From NCBI GenBank assembly GCA_016200325.1, contig JACQEZ010000011.1, forward strand, positions 558,001 through 622,000: a DNA stretch of 64,000 bases, in the 5' to 3' direction. The stretch's first letter is position 1; each line of letters opens with the position of its first letter. The position numbers were made by a program, and so were the translations under genes. The notes below the pieces were generated by a model. The model did not search any database. It had not been told where the DNA came from and was given only the letters and a program-made list of their open reading frames with translations. Below, piece after piece: positions 1 to 8,292 of the stretch. This stretch comes from Candidatus Manganitrophaceae bacterium. Lineage in GTDB: Bacteria > Nitrospirota > Nitrospiria > SBBL01 > Manganitrophaceae.

Positions 1-125
1 GCCGCGGCATACTGACCGAAACTCGAATGATTTGCAACCTCCGGGACGCGCAATTCGAGGACGAGCAAGGTCAATATGATTGCAAAAACCCCGTCACTGA
101 AGGCTTCAAGCCGAGCTTTTGACAT
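1..125 (-). CDS. TMEM175-family (DUF1211) membrane protein, N-terminal part only
   Basis: The minus strand reads from an ATG at 125 to the left edge without a stop. The first residues contain RLEAFSDGVFAI followed by a hydrophobic helix (ILTLLVLEL), the hallmark first-helix motif of TMEM175/DUF1211 proteins, which are potassium-conducting channels in the characterised cases. Only about 41 residues lie in the window, so length and the second repeat cannot be judged. The gene follows the cupin gene on the same strand with an 81 bp gap. Family assignment rests on the motif; ion selectivity is not shown. Confidence 0.75.
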   Translation of the reverse strand, partial: MSKARLEAFSDGVFAIILTLLVLELRVPEVANHSSFGQYAA

Positions 126-206
126 AGGTCATAACGATTTTGTTAATCTGCGCAGCCGGCGTTTGTGATAAACCCGACTTATGGCTGTTTCATTTTATTC
201 GGCCGA

Positions 207-605
207 TCATGAGGCCTGGTATTGTGCGTCGCTGACCTTTTCCATCCAGTGGACCACCTTCCCATCGAGCTGCTCCTGAATGGCGATGTGGGTCATGGCC
301 GTGGTCGGCGTGGCGCCGTGCCAATGCTTTTCATTCGGCGGGCACCAGACCACGTCTCCCGGCCGAATTTCCTGTTTCGGCCCCCCCTCGCTTTGCACCC
401 ACCCGTACCCGGACGTCACGATCAGGGTCTGCCCGAGCGGATGGGTGTGCCATGCAGAGCGGGCGCCGGGCTCGAACGTGACACTCGCGACACGCACGCG
501 TCCCGGATCGGGCGCCTCGAACAGCGGATCAACGCGTACATTGCCGGTAAAATAGTCGGCCGGTCCTTTGCCGGAAGGCTGTGAGCCGTTTCTTTTGATC
601 TCCAT
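207..605 (-). CDS. Small cupin-domain protein
   Basis: A 132-residue single-domain cupin. The core has the two conserved cupin motifs: [18 protein letters not shown] (about residues 49-66, with two metal-type histidines) and the later [17 protein letters not shown] with a further histidine. This layout matches the small cupins often annotated as carboxymuconolactone-decarboxylase-associated or quercetinase-like; the substrate is unknown. A good ribosome site (AAGGAG) precedes the ATG at 605. It lies 62 bp downstream of the alcohol dehydrogenase gene on the same strand, so the two are probably co-transcribed. The fold is clear, the reaction is not. Confidence 0.85.
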   Translation of the reverse strand: MEIKRNGSQPSGKGPADYFTGNVRVDPLFEAPDPGRVRVASVTFEPGARSAWHTHPLGQTLIVTSGYGWVQSEGGPKQEIRPGDVVWCPPNEKHWHGATPTTAMTHIAIQEQLDGKVVHWMEKVSDAQYQAS

Positions 606-667
606 CGTTCACTCCTTGCTGTAACGGTATCTTGTATCGGTCTCGCGCGGCATCTCCTTGCCTTGAT

Positions 668-1684
668 TCACGGCCGCAGCAGTGTCTTGATCGCGCGGCG
701 CTCATCCATCGCGCGGTAGCCCTCCGCTACCTGCTCCAGCGGCAGGGTCAGGTCGAAGACCTTGCCGGGGTCGATCTTCCGGTTCCAGACCCGGTCGATC
801 AGTCTGGGCAGAAAGCGGCGGACCGGGGCGGGACCGCCGTGGAGGTGAACGTGGGAGAAGAAGAGCGCTTGGCCGTCAAGCGCGACCCCGTGCGGGACGC
901 CGACGTAGCCCACATATCCACCCGGGCGGGTGGAGCGGATCGCCTGCATCATCGATTCCTGGGTGCCGACGCACTCCAGCACCGAATCCGCGCCGATTCC
1001 TTGGGTCAGTTCCTTGATGCGCGCCACCCCCTCGTCACCGCGCTCGGTCACGATGTCGGTCGCGCCGAACGCGCGGGCGAGCTTCTGCCGCGACGGGTGA
1101 CGGCTCATCGCGATGATCCGCTCGGCGCCCATCTCCCGGGCGGAGAGGACACCGAGGAGGCCGACCGCGCCGTCGCCGACGACCGCGACTGTCCGGCCCG
1201 GCTTCACCTGGGCCGCGTCGGCGGCGAACCAGCCGGTGCCCATGACGTCGGAGAGCGCCAGCAGGCTCGGGATCAGGTCGTCGGAGGGGACCTCCGGGGC
1301 GGCCACCAGGGTGCCGTCCGCAAGCGGGACGCGCAGCCGCGGCGCCTGCGCGCCGATCACGGGCTCCTTGTGCAGGCACGCCGTCTGATAGCCGTCCCGG
1401 CAGAGGGGGCAGCTGTTGTCGGAGGCGAAGAAGGAGCCGATGACGAACTGACCCGGTTTGATCGACGTGACCGCACGGCCGACCCCCTCGACGATGCCGC
1501 AGTACTCGTGCCCCATCGGGGTCGGCTGCGTGACCGGCTGAATGCCGCGGTAGGGCCACAGGTCCGACCCGCAGACGCAGGTGGCCGATATGCTGATGAC
1601 GGCATCGGTCGGTTTAATGATCTTCGGGGGGTCGCGCTCCTCGAAACGGACATCGCGCGGCCCGTAAAGAATGGCTCCTCGCAT
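668..1684 (-). CDS. Zinc-dependent alcohol dehydrogenase (MDR superfamily)
   Basis: A 338-residue medium-chain dehydrogenase. I chose the ATG at 1684 because it has an AAGGAG site 8 bp upstream and begins MRGAILYGPRDVRFEE, as is usual for the family; an upstream ATG at 1756 would add 24 unlikely residues. The catalytic zinc site is seen in CVCGSDLWPY and GHEYCGIVEGVG, and structural-zinc type cysteines lie in NSCPLCRDGYQTAC. The nucleotide-binding glycine motif is VVGDGAVGLLGVLSA. Zinc MDR enzymes oxidise alcohols or reduce aldehydes with NAD(P); the substrate cannot be told. It is probably the first gene of a unit with the downstream cupin. Confidence 0.9.
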   Translation of the reverse strand: MRGAILYGPRDVRFEERDPPKIIKPTDAVISISATCVCGSDLWPYRGIQPVTQPTPMGHEYCGIVEGVGRAVTSIKPGQFVIGSFFASDNSCPLCRDGYQTACLHKEPVIGAQAPRLRVPLADGTLVAAPEVPSDDLIPSLLALSDVMGTGWFAADAAQVKPGRTVAVVGDGAVGLLGVLSAREMGAERIIAMSRHPSRQKLARAFGATDIVTERGDEGVARIKELTQGIGADSVLECVGTQESMMQAIRSTRPGGYVGYVGVPHGVALDGQALFFSHVHLHGGPAPVRRFLPRLIDRVWNRKIDPGKVFDLTLPLEQVAEGYRAMDERRAIKTLLRP

Positions 1685-1744
1685 GATGGATCTCCTTTCT
1701 TTCATCGTGCCCGGCCTTTCGCCGCAGCCCTGTTGGCCGCAAGC

Positions 1745-2213
1745 TACGGAATGCAACCGGAGAACCCCTTTCGCTCAGCGGTCATTTGCTCCAAGGTTTC
1801 CGGATACCGGGCCCCTTCCACTTTGTCGATGATTCTATCGTACTCCGGATAGAGCGTGTGCAGCAATCAGGCCGTGGAATGTCGAAGGGTGAGGTCGCGT
1901 TTTAGCTGCTTGCCGAGCCGAACGATATTTCGAGGTCTGGTTTTGTGATTCTCCTCCTTCCACCTCTCTGCTCCTCCACCCACTCCTCCGACCGACGGTC
2001 GATCGGAATGGCGCCCGAACGGGATCTAGGCGATTTGACACTCTCATTGAATGCGCTAAAATTTTATCCATAATCGCTACAAGTGATCATCAGGATTCAA
2101 ATACACTCCCGATACGGTATTCCTTTGTTAAACCGGAAAAAACGGGTTTTCTCAAATAGGTCCAGTACGGGTGGAATCGATATCATAAGGTAGGTTTTAC
2201 AAGGAGAAAATGA
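1745..2213. other. Intergenic stretch with a possible eroded minus-strand ORF
   Basis: No confident gene. On the minus strand, one frame from about 1953 down to a TAG at 1744 reads like protein (for example LYPEYDRIIDKVEGARYPET) but is broken by an in-frame TGA at 1867-1869 and lacks a good start. It may be a remnant of an unrecognised gene. The right part, from about 2040, is AT-rich and probably holds the promoter of the zinc-ribbon gene that starts at 2214. Confidence 0.3.
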
Positions 2214-3296
2214 ATGGGCGTTGAGAAGAAAAACAGGAACGACATCCTTTACCGAATGGCCGCCGATCTCTTTGTGAAATCTAAGGAAGGCGAAGAGCTG
2301 TCATCCAAAATCGATTGTCTCCGCAATGGAATAAAAAAAGTATTCGAAAATGAGAATTCAATATTTATAAAATTCCGTGAACTTGTGGAATCGTTTGAGG
2401 AAATTATTCCGGAGGAGAAACAGCGTTATCACGCCGCGATCAAAGCGTTGTCGACGACTTCGAAGCTAAGCCGGCAAGAGATCGTCAAAGCCGTCAACAA
2501 TCAGCTTGAGGAGCTTAAAACGCTCGAGAAGGGCTTAATCCCAGCCCTCCCCGGCTGGCGCGACGAATTTAAGGTCATGAAAGCCAAATCGCTTGAGATT
2601 AAAGATGAGATATCGAAACTGCGCGAAAAAATAGGTCGGCTTGAGAGCGAAGAAAAAGGGATCATTAATGATATGGTGGCGCGGGAAAGGGAAATGGAAC
2701 TCGTCGAAAAGGCCGTGGGGGATCTCTTCGCGGAGATCGGGGCGGAGATAACCTATATCAAAAAGAAGGTGGAGGAATTTACTTCTGAAAGCGCGGCCGC
2801 TCAGCCCATCCCGCCCAGAGCTTCTATTCTTAAAAGCGATCTTCCCAGCGAGGAAAAGGGGGGCGGCGACCAGAAAGTCGAAATCCCTGAGTCTTCCGCG
2901 CCGCAGGAGACGGAATGGGAGAAAAAGTGCCCGATGTGCGGAGGTCAAATGAGCTTCCTCACAAGGGATCAAATGTGGCAGTGTTATACCTGCGCACACG
3001 AAGAATCAAAAAAAGATGAGGTTCGAAATAAAAGCGAAGAGAAAAGTGAACCTCCGAACGCGCCTAAACCCACTCCCGCTTCGAAGCCGATTTTCGATCC
3101 ATCCCTGCCCCTTGCCGCCCCTTTGTCATCCCCGTCTTCCAACGAAACCCAAAAACAAAAAAAGGGATTATCACCGTCCAATAACCCGCCATCGGGCAAA
3201 AAAAAGACCTGCCCGGCCTGCCGTGAGAAAATGGATTGGTACCAGGCGGAGAAGTCCTGGCGCTGCTCTTTCTGCGGATACTCGAGAAGTATTTAA
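2214..3296 (+). CDS. Coiled-coil protein with two C-terminal zinc ribbons
   Basis: A 360-residue soluble protein with no signal peptide. Residues ~1-190 are highly charged and helical with heptad-like Leu/Ile spacing, so a long coiled coil is likely. A proline-rich linker follows. The first zinc ribbon has C239, C242, C257 and C260 (CPMCGGQ ... CYTC). A second Pro/Ser/Lys-rich linker leads to a second ribbon at the very end with C333, C336, C351 and C354 (CPACREK ... CSFC). The two ribbons resemble each other, so they may be an internal duplication. The start has an AAGGAG site about 7 bp upstream. Base composition is more AT-rich than most neighbours, and transposase scraps follow, so it may have been acquired. 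No named family was recognised. Confidence 0.8.
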   Translation: MGVEKKNRNDILYRMAADLFVKSKEGEELSSKIDCLRNGIKKVFENENSIFIKFRELVESFEEIIPEEKQRYHAAIKALSTTSKLSRQEIVKAVNNQLEELKTLEKGLIPALPGWRDEFKVMKAKSLEIKDEISKLREKIGRLESEEKGIINDMVAREREMELVEKAVGDLFAEIGAEITYIKKKVEEFTSESAAAQPIPPRASILKSDLPSEEKGGGDQKVEIPESSAPQETEWEKKCPMCGGQMSFLTRDQMWQCYTCAHEESKKDEVRNKSEEKSEPPNAPKPTPASKPIFDPSLPLAAPLSSPSSNETQKQKKGLSPSNNPPSGKKKTCPACREKMDWYQAEKSWRCSFCGYSRSI

Positions 3297-3324
3297 ATAA
3301 ACGTGACTTTAAGCCGCAAGTACA

Positions 3325-3525
3325 ATGTCAATCCTTCGGTCACCCCTCGTTGAGGATGCAATATCAAATCTAAAGCTGGGAACCGATTTCTTCACGGTCG
3401 AGGTCTGGACACTAAACGGTCTTGTCACGTTCTATCTCCTTTTTTTCATTCGGGTCAGCAGTCGGGAGATTCATATCGCAGGAATCACCTCTCATCCGAA
3501 AAACGAGTCAGTCTTGATTTTTTGA
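3325..3525 (+). pseudogene. Fragment of an integrase-core (rve, DDE) transposase
   Basis: The reading frame contains TDFFTVEVWTLNGLVTFYLL and then FFIRVSSREIHIAGITSHP. This is the beginning of the DDE catalytic core of integrase-type transposases, where the D of TDFF is the first catalytic aspartate. The rest of the core, including the second Asp and the Glu, is missing, and the frame ends about 12 residues after the conserved HPKNE. The N-terminal helix-turn-helix region is also absent. It is best read as a degenerate piece of an insertion sequence, not a functional gene. Confidence 0.7.
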
Positions 3526-3626
3526 CTTGTGCGGAGGGGAGGAAGGGCTTTTATTAATAATAAATGTTTTCTTCGTCACTCATTCTGGGTCGGTTCGACA
3601 ATAGGCTTTGCACCAGAAGTCAAAAG

Positions 3627-3782
3627 TCAAAAAGTCAAGACTGACATCAATTCTGCCAATTCTCCTCCAATTCTCCACTGAGAAGTCAAAGACCGACACC
3701 CCATCCTCCATACCGTTTCTGGGATCAGAGACTCCAGAATCGCCCATTGCTCGTCTGTGAGTTCTTCTTTTTTGGCATGCAA
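3627..3782 (-). pseudogene. N-terminal remnant of an IS5-type transposase
   Basis: Read on the minus strand from about 3782, the frame gives KKEELTDEQWAILESLIPE, the conserved start of IS5-family transposases (LTDEQWA..EPLIP). After about 25 residues the similarity is lost and the frame stops at 3627. No terminal inverted repeats or target duplications could be recognised nearby. It lies in opposite orientation to the integrase-core scrap at 3325, so at least two different elements have decayed here. Confidence 0.65.
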
Positions 3783-3790
3783 AATTTAAC

Positions 3791-3967
3791 ATGGCGCAAA
3801 AGAAGTTAACAGATCCTATTTATGAAATGAGTTCCAGTGAAGGACGCGGTGTAATATCCCATACTGTGAGAGGCGAGAGCCATGTTATAGAATTTCCGGT
3901 ATCGTTCGAAATAACAGAAGGGAAAGAGGGCAGACCGCTCTCAACTGTTCGATCCCTTTTCGTCTAA
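3791..3967 (+). CDS. Possible 58-residue small protein
   Basis: An open frame from ATG 3791 to TAA 3967, beginning MAQKKLTDPIYEMSSSEGRG and rich in charged and beta-forming residues. It has no clear ribosome site: the sequence just upstream belongs to the transposase remnant on the other strand. No family was recognised. Composition is plausible for a protein, but at this length chance is a real alternative; it could also be the tail of a mobile-element gene. Confidence 0.25.
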   Translation: MAQKKLTDPIYEMSSSEGRGVISHTVRGESHVIEFPVSFEITEGKEGRPLSTVRSLFV

Positions 3968-3980
3968 GGCACGCCACCAC

Positions 3981-5009
3981 ATGGATGGTGTGATGGTCTC
4001 CGACCACTATAGCATCTGCGCATCGAAAGATATTATCGCCGATACCTTTGACAGTTTAAGAAGGAAGCGTTCGGTCCCGCCGGGGCGGCTTGTATTAATC
4101 GGCTTCCTCGCTTGGATCGGTTTGTCGGTCTGGTCTGCCTTTGTCGCCGCGGAAGGGTATGCACAAGAACTCGAGCCGAGAACCTATGCGAACACGCCGG
4201 TTGACCTGAATTTTCTGATCGCCGGCGATGGCTACTTGAAGGGAAGTGTTCTAACGGATCCCTCCCTGCCGTTAGAAGACGCCAAAGTACACGCCCAGGT
4301 GCCGATCTTTGCCTACGCGAGATCGCTCGATCTGTGGGGCAAGTCAGGGAAGGTGGACGCGATCTTCCCCTATGCCTGCGCTTCCGGGGCGGCGGAGTTT
4401 AAAGAAGTCCCCGTGGCGCGCGACGTCTGCGGATGGGGTGACCCCAGAATCAGACTTTCGATGAATTTTTACGGCGCTCCCGCTTTGTCGTTGAAGGAGT
4501 TCGCTGGCTACAAACCGGATTTAATCGTCGGAGCCAGTTTGCAGATCGGAATCCCCCTCGGTCGATACGACGCCGATCGGCTCTTGAACATTGGTACGCA
4601 TCGCTGGTCGATCAAACCCGAATTCGGTCTATCGAAGGCGATCGGCCCGGTGACGCTGGAACTGGTGATGGGGGTCGCCTTTTTCACCGACAACAACGCC
4701 TTTCTGGGGGACAAGAGGCGCGAGCAGGATCCGATTCTTTCCGTTCAGGGCCATCTCATTTATGGTTTCCGGTCCGGGATATGGTTCGCGTTGGATGCGA
4801 CCGGCTATCGGGGAGGCCGCACCACGATAGACGGTATTCGAAGCGATGATCTCCAGCAGAATACACGCTTGGGTGCGACCTTATCTCTGCCGGTGAACCG
4901 GTACAACGCGGTTAAGTTAAACGCCAGTTTGGGTCTCCTGACCCGCAGCGGAGGCAACTTCAAAATGATCGGTATCGCCTGGCAATACCGATGGGGAGGC
5001 GGGCTCTAG
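3981..5009 (+). CDS. Outer-membrane beta-barrel of the Phenol_MetA_deg (transporter) type
   Basis: A 342-residue exported protein. An atypically long N-terminus precedes a hydrophobic export segment (about residues 37-57, LVLIGFLAWIGLSVW) ending near AEGYAQE, so the true start may be internal. The mature part has alternating hydrophobic strands and phrases such as PVDLNFLIAGDGYLKG and GDPRIRLSMNFYG, typical of the Phenol_MetA_deg family of putative outer-membrane transporters. The last strand ends WQYRWGGGL. Four cysteines are spread in the first third. It is followed within 50 bp by the histidine kinase gene and may be co-transcribed with it. The transported compound is unknown. Confidence 0.75.
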   Translation: MDGVMVSDHYSICASKDIIADTFDSLRRKRSVPPGRLVLIGFLAWIGLSVWSAFVAAEGYAQELEPRTYANTPVDLNFLIAGDGYLKGSVLTDPSLPLEDAKVHAQVPIFAYARSLDLWGKSGKVDAIFPYACASGAAEFKEVPVARDVCGWGDPRIRLSMNFYGAPALSLKEFAGYKPDLIVGASLQIGIPLGRYDADRLLNIGTHRWSIKPEFGLSKAIGPVTLELVMGVAFFTDNNAFLGDKRREQDPILSVQGHLIYGFRSGIWFALDATGYRGGRTTIDGIRSDDLQQNTRLGATLSLPVNRYNAVKLNASLGLLTRSGGNFKMIGIAWQYRWGGGL

Positions 5010-5055
5010 ATAAAATGTGCGCCGAATAAACTGGATTAAAAAAGGAGGCGGACCG

Positions 5056-5850
5056 ATGACAACACCAAAACAGAGTGTAATCGCTTCAATTGATGTGGCT
5101 AAGATTCATTTGGAGCAGGCGTTGGAGCAGATGGAGCATTTACCCTCATTCGATCCGGGGGCGTTTCGATTCGCCGCGCATGCCATGGGCAATTATTTGG
5201 CAGTGGTGCAAGGCTCTGTTCAATTGCTGTCACGCGAGTTGGAAAATCATTCGAGTGTGAAGGTGCACAAGTGGCTTCATGGGATACAACATGCAAACAA
5301 TTTGATGACCCAGATGATCGGCCAGTTGATCCAGTCTTCGGCGGCGACCGACCTAAAATTGGTTTTCTCGAAATTTGATTTGGCAACGTTGGTGCGGAAT
5401 GCAGGCCAGATTTATCAACGCATTGCTTCGGAGAAAAATATCTCGGTCATTGTTGAATCAGATTTGAAAGAGGCCGATGTGTGGGCGGACGGGGTGGCCC
5501 TTGCGGCCGTTCTCGACAATCTGTTGTCGAATGCCGTCAAGTACTCACCGCCGGGGAAGCAGATCTTCATCCGACTTCTCTCCGAAGCGGATGATCTCGT
5601 TTGCAGTGTGATCGATGAAGGACCGGGACTGAGCAGGGAAGATCAGGCCAAGTTGTTCCAGCGGGGAGTTCGATTGAGTGCCGTGCCGACAGGGGGTGAA
5701 CCCTCCAGCGGATACGGTCTGTCGGTGGCGAAAGAATTGACGAGTAAAATGGGAGGCGAGATCTGGTGTGAGAGCCAATTCGGCCGGGGTGCGCAATTCA
5801 GTTTTCGTTTGCGGGTTTTTAAGGAGAAAAGAGAAAACGCCTCGTGCTGA
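5056..5850 (+). CDS. Soluble sensor histidine kinase (orphan)
   Basis: A 264-residue kinase without membrane segments. The start at ATG 5056 was chosen because AAAGGAGG lies 8 bp upstream; a GTG at 5017 would extend it by 13 residues. The dimerisation region contains HAMGNYLAVVQGSVQLL with the candidate phospho-histidine, but lacks the usual H-E-x-R/N-x-P-L pattern. The ATPase domain is complete: N box DNLLSNAVKYS, G1 DEGPGL, and G2 GYGLSVAKEL. There is no sensor domain beyond about 50 residues and no response regulator next to it, so its partner is elsewhere. A terminator follows at 5912. Confidence 0.85.
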   Translation: MTTPKQSVIASIDVAKIHLEQALEQMEHLPSFDPGAFRFAAHAMGNYLAVVQGSVQLLSRELENHSSVKVHKWLHGIQHANNLMTQMIGQLIQSSAATDLKLVFSKFDLATLVRNAGQIYQRIASEKNISVIVESDLKEADVWADGVALAAVLDNLLSNAVKYSPPGKQIFIRLLSEADDLVCSVIDEGPGLSREDQAKLFQRGVRLSAVPTGGEPSSGYGLSVAKELTSKMGGEIWCESQFGRGAQFSFRLRVFKEKRENASC

Positions 5851-5911
5851 AAGAGCGATTCACAAGCTCCGTTTCGAGGGTCCGTTGACAGCGCCCTCGA
5901 ATGAAATTTCC

Positions 5912-5942
5912 GAGCTGTCCGTCGTCCGACGGCTCTTTTTTT
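5912..5942 (+). terminator. Probable intrinsic terminator after the histidine kinase
   Basis: A short imperfect hairpin (CCGTC/GACGG with an outer GAGC/GCTC) is followed by seven T residues. It lies 62 bp after the kinase stop. The T run coincides with the left end of the long direct repeat. Confidence 0.5.
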
Positions 5943-6299
5943 CGCTTCGGTTAGGTTTTCTGTTTGCCCGACTTCGATTGAGAGTAATGGAGATGACTCA
6001 CTTTTATTAGCTAACGCAAACAGGGTCTGAGGGTTCTTGTTTATACTCATTCGAACGGGTGTATTGTGTTCTTTCTCTGTCTTTAAATAGAATGACTATC
6101 AGGCAGGGGATGACCCTCTACCCTTCGCCTCCGATCCAACCGCTCCTGATATCCAGACTATCCAGCGTTCCTCCGTTTCCGTATTTCCACGTTTACCTCT
6201 TTACACCTTTTTTAAACCATGAGCCTCCCTCGGCGATGAATGCGCCGAGGCAAAGCGAATCTTTATTCGGCAGCAACAGGACCACCTTTACGCTCCGCC
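5933..6299. repeat. Long direct repeat, copy 1 (~366 bp)
   Basis: This stretch matches 17581-17947 in the same orientation with only scattered substitutions and a few one- or two-base indels, roughly 95% identity by eye. Both copies start in the T run of a terminator (CTCTTTTTTTCGCTTCGG) and end inside a short coding remnant just after a frame reading DHLYAPP. Near the right end both carry a perfect hairpin, CCTCGGCG/CGCCGAGG (6228-6250 here). No transposase or terminal inverted repeat was seen, so it looks like a segmental duplication rather than an IS. Confidence 0.9.
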
Positions 6300-6504
6300 G
6301 CCGCTGGTCTCCGCCAAATTCGTCATCCCTTACCCGCCCGGCTTTCCAATCATGGTGCCGGGCCAGGTGATTACGAAGGAGACGATCAGGTTCATGCGGA
6401 AGTTGGACGTCAAAGAAATTCATGGTTTCAACGCCGTCAAGGGTCTCGAACTGCTGAAGGCCCATGCACTGACGAGACACAAGACGAAGAACGGTCGTCT
6501 TTAA
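6223..6504 (+). pseudogene. C-terminal remnant of an Orn/Lys/Arg-type decarboxylase
   Basis: The frame ending at TAA 6504 contains FVIPYPPGFPIMVPGQVI and then FMRKLDVKEIHGFN. These are the conserved C-terminal motifs of PLP-dependent ornithine/lysine/arginine decarboxylases. Only about the last 80 residues remain; the PLP domain is absent, and upstream is the repeat sequence with stops. It lies 56 bp before the AspT-type exchanger gene, the usual position of a decarboxylase in such pairs, so an original decarboxylase-exchanger pair was probably cut when the repeat formed. Confidence 0.8.
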
Positions 6505-6560
6505 AAAGGGTTTTCCCAGGCCCTGATGGATCAAGGGGCCCGGGTGCGGAAAGGAGCGAT

Positions 6561-8261
6561 ATGCATTGGTTGGTTGAGACGTTCAGACATTACCCGGAAC
6601 TGGCGATTTTTCTCACGCTGGCCCTGGGATATTGGGTCGGAAAGTTTAAATTCGGCAGCTTTACGCTCGGCGCGGTCACCGGAACGCTGCTGGTCGGCGT
6701 GCTCATCGGGCAGATGAAGATCGCGATCTCGCCGAATGTGAAATCGGTCTTCTTCCTTATGTTTCTCTTTGCCGTCGGCTACGGGGTCGGCCCGCAGTTC
6801 GTCCGCGGCCTGAAGAGCGACGGTGTCCCGCAGGCGCTCTTCGCCGTTCTTCAGTGCCTGGTCTCCTTGTTAACCGTCTTCGTCGTTGCGAAGTTCCTCG
6901 GGTTCAACGCCGGACTGGCGGCCGGGCTTCTCTCCGGCTCTCAGACCATCTCGGCGGTGCTCGGCGTCGCCACCGACGCGATCAACCGGCTGGGGACCTC
7001 GCCGGAAGAGAAGGAGGCGCTGATCAATGCCATGCCGGTCGCCTATGCCGTGACCTATCTCTTCGGCACCGCCGGATCGGCGTGGCTCCTCGCTTCGATC
7101 GGACCCAAAATCTTGAGGGTCGATCTTCCGGCCGAATGCAAAAAGCTCGAAGCGAAGATGGGGGGATGGGGGGATGCCGAAGCGGGGGTGGCATCGGCGG
7201 CCAAAAAGTTTGATGTCCGTGCCTACCGGGTGACAAACGAACGGTTCAACAACAAGACCGTCGCGGAGCTGGAAGCCAATGCCCTGAAGCAGGAACTCCG
7301 CGTCTTTATCGAACGAATCCGGCATGACGGCCGGATCAGCGATGCCGAGCCGGGCTCCGTCGTCCATCTGGGGGACACGGTTGCCGTCCTGGCGCGAATC
7401 GAACTCTTCATACAAAGAGGCCATGAAATCGGGGAAGAGGTCGATGACAAAGAACTTCTCGACTTTCCCGGAGAGGTGCTCGATATCGTGATCACCAACA
7501 AGTGGGTCGACGGCAAAACGCTGAAGCAACTGGCCGAGTCCGAGATCGGCAGCGCCAAGGGACGGGGGGTCTTTCTCCGGAAGCTGACGCGAGTCGGCCT
7601 GGAGATGCCGTTCACCCCGGCGACGGTGATCAATCGCGGCGACGTTCTTCAGGTCATCGGTCCGAAGCGAGGGGTCGAGCGTGTGGCCGCGGAACTCGGT
7701 TATGCCGATCGCCAAACGAATATGACCGACATGGTTTTTGTCGGCATCGGGATTGTCCTGGGAGGCCTGGTCGGCGCCGTGGCGATCAACATCGGCGGGA
7801 TCCCCATCAGCCTCAGCACCAGCGCCGGAACGCTCATCGCGGGGCTGATCTTCGGATGGCTCCGGTCGGTCTATCGCACCTTCGGCCGCGTCCCCGAGCC
7901 GGCCCTCTGGATGATGAATTCGGTGGGGCTCAACACCTTCATCGCGGTGGTCGGAATCACCTCCGGACCGGCGTTCATCACGGGGCTTCAGAAATCGGGG
8001 CTGAGTCTATTCCTCTCCGGGATCGTGGCGACCACCGTCCCGCTTCTGATCGGCATTCTGCTCGGAAAATATGTTTTCAAATTTCATCCGGCCATCACGC
8101 TCGGCGCCGCCGCCGGCGCACGGACCACCACCGCCGCGCTCGGTCTCATTCAAGACGCGGCGAAGAGCAAGACGCCGGCCCTCGGCTATACCGTCACCTA
8201 CGCCGTCGGCAATACACTGCTCATTCTCTGGGGTCTGGTGATCGTTCTGTTGATGACATAA
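6561..8261 (+). CDS. aspT: Aspartate:alanine exchanger (AspT) family transporter, copy 1
   Basis: A 566-residue inner-membrane protein; the start at 6561 has AAGGAG 5 bp upstream, and the longer open frame before it is the decarboxylase remnant in another frame. Five or so N-terminal helices (GYWVGKFKFGSFTLGAVTG, YGVGPQF) are followed by two cytosolic RCK/TrkA-C-like domains (about residues 210-390), then the second half of helices (SLSTSAGTLIAGLIFGW, TLGAAAGARTTTAALG). This is the layout of the AAEx family, whose founder exchanges aspartate for alanine and so builds a proton-motive force with aspartate decarboxylase. Both partner functions occur downstream (11464, 14395). The true substrate could be another amino-acid pair. 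Confidence 0.9.
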   Translation: MHWLVETFRHYPELAIFLTLALGYWVGKFKFGSFTLGAVTGTLLVGVLIGQMKIAISPNVKSVFFLMFLFAVGYGVGPQFVRGLKSDGVPQALFAVLQCLVSLLTVFVVAKFLGFNAGLAAGLLSGSQTISAVLGVATDAINRLGTSPEEKEALINAMPVAYAVTYLFGTAGSAWLLASIGPKILRVDLPAECKKLEAKMGGWGDAEAGVASAAKKFDVRAYRVTNERFNNKTVAELEANALKQELRVFIERIRHDGRISDAEPGSVVHLGDTVAVLARIELFIQRGHEIGEEVDDKELLDFPGEVLDIVITNKWVDGKTLKQLAESEIGSAKGRGVFLRKLTRVGLEMPFTPATVINRGDVLQVIGPKRGVERVAAELGYADRQTNMTDMVFVGIGIVLGGLVGAVAINIGGIPISLSTSAGTLIAGLIFGWLRSVYRTFGRVPEPALWMMNSVGLNTFIAVVGITSGPAFITGLQKSGLSLFLSGIVATTVPLLIGILLGKYVFKFHPAITLGAAAGARTTTAALGLIQDAAKSKTPALGYTVTYAVGNTLLILWGLVIVLLMT

Positions 8262-8292
8262 GTTGATGACATAAAAAGATGCGGGATCGGAA

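Noticed and set aside
632-1852. A 406-codon open frame on the plus strand
   Set aside because: Antisense to the zinc alcohol dehydrogenase, which has intact zinc and nucleotide motifs. High GC at third positions keeps the reverse frame open.
1835-2071. 78-codon minus-strand frame
   Set aside because: Arg/Ser-rich, without a ribosome site or family; another frame of the same strand looks more protein-like but is also broken.
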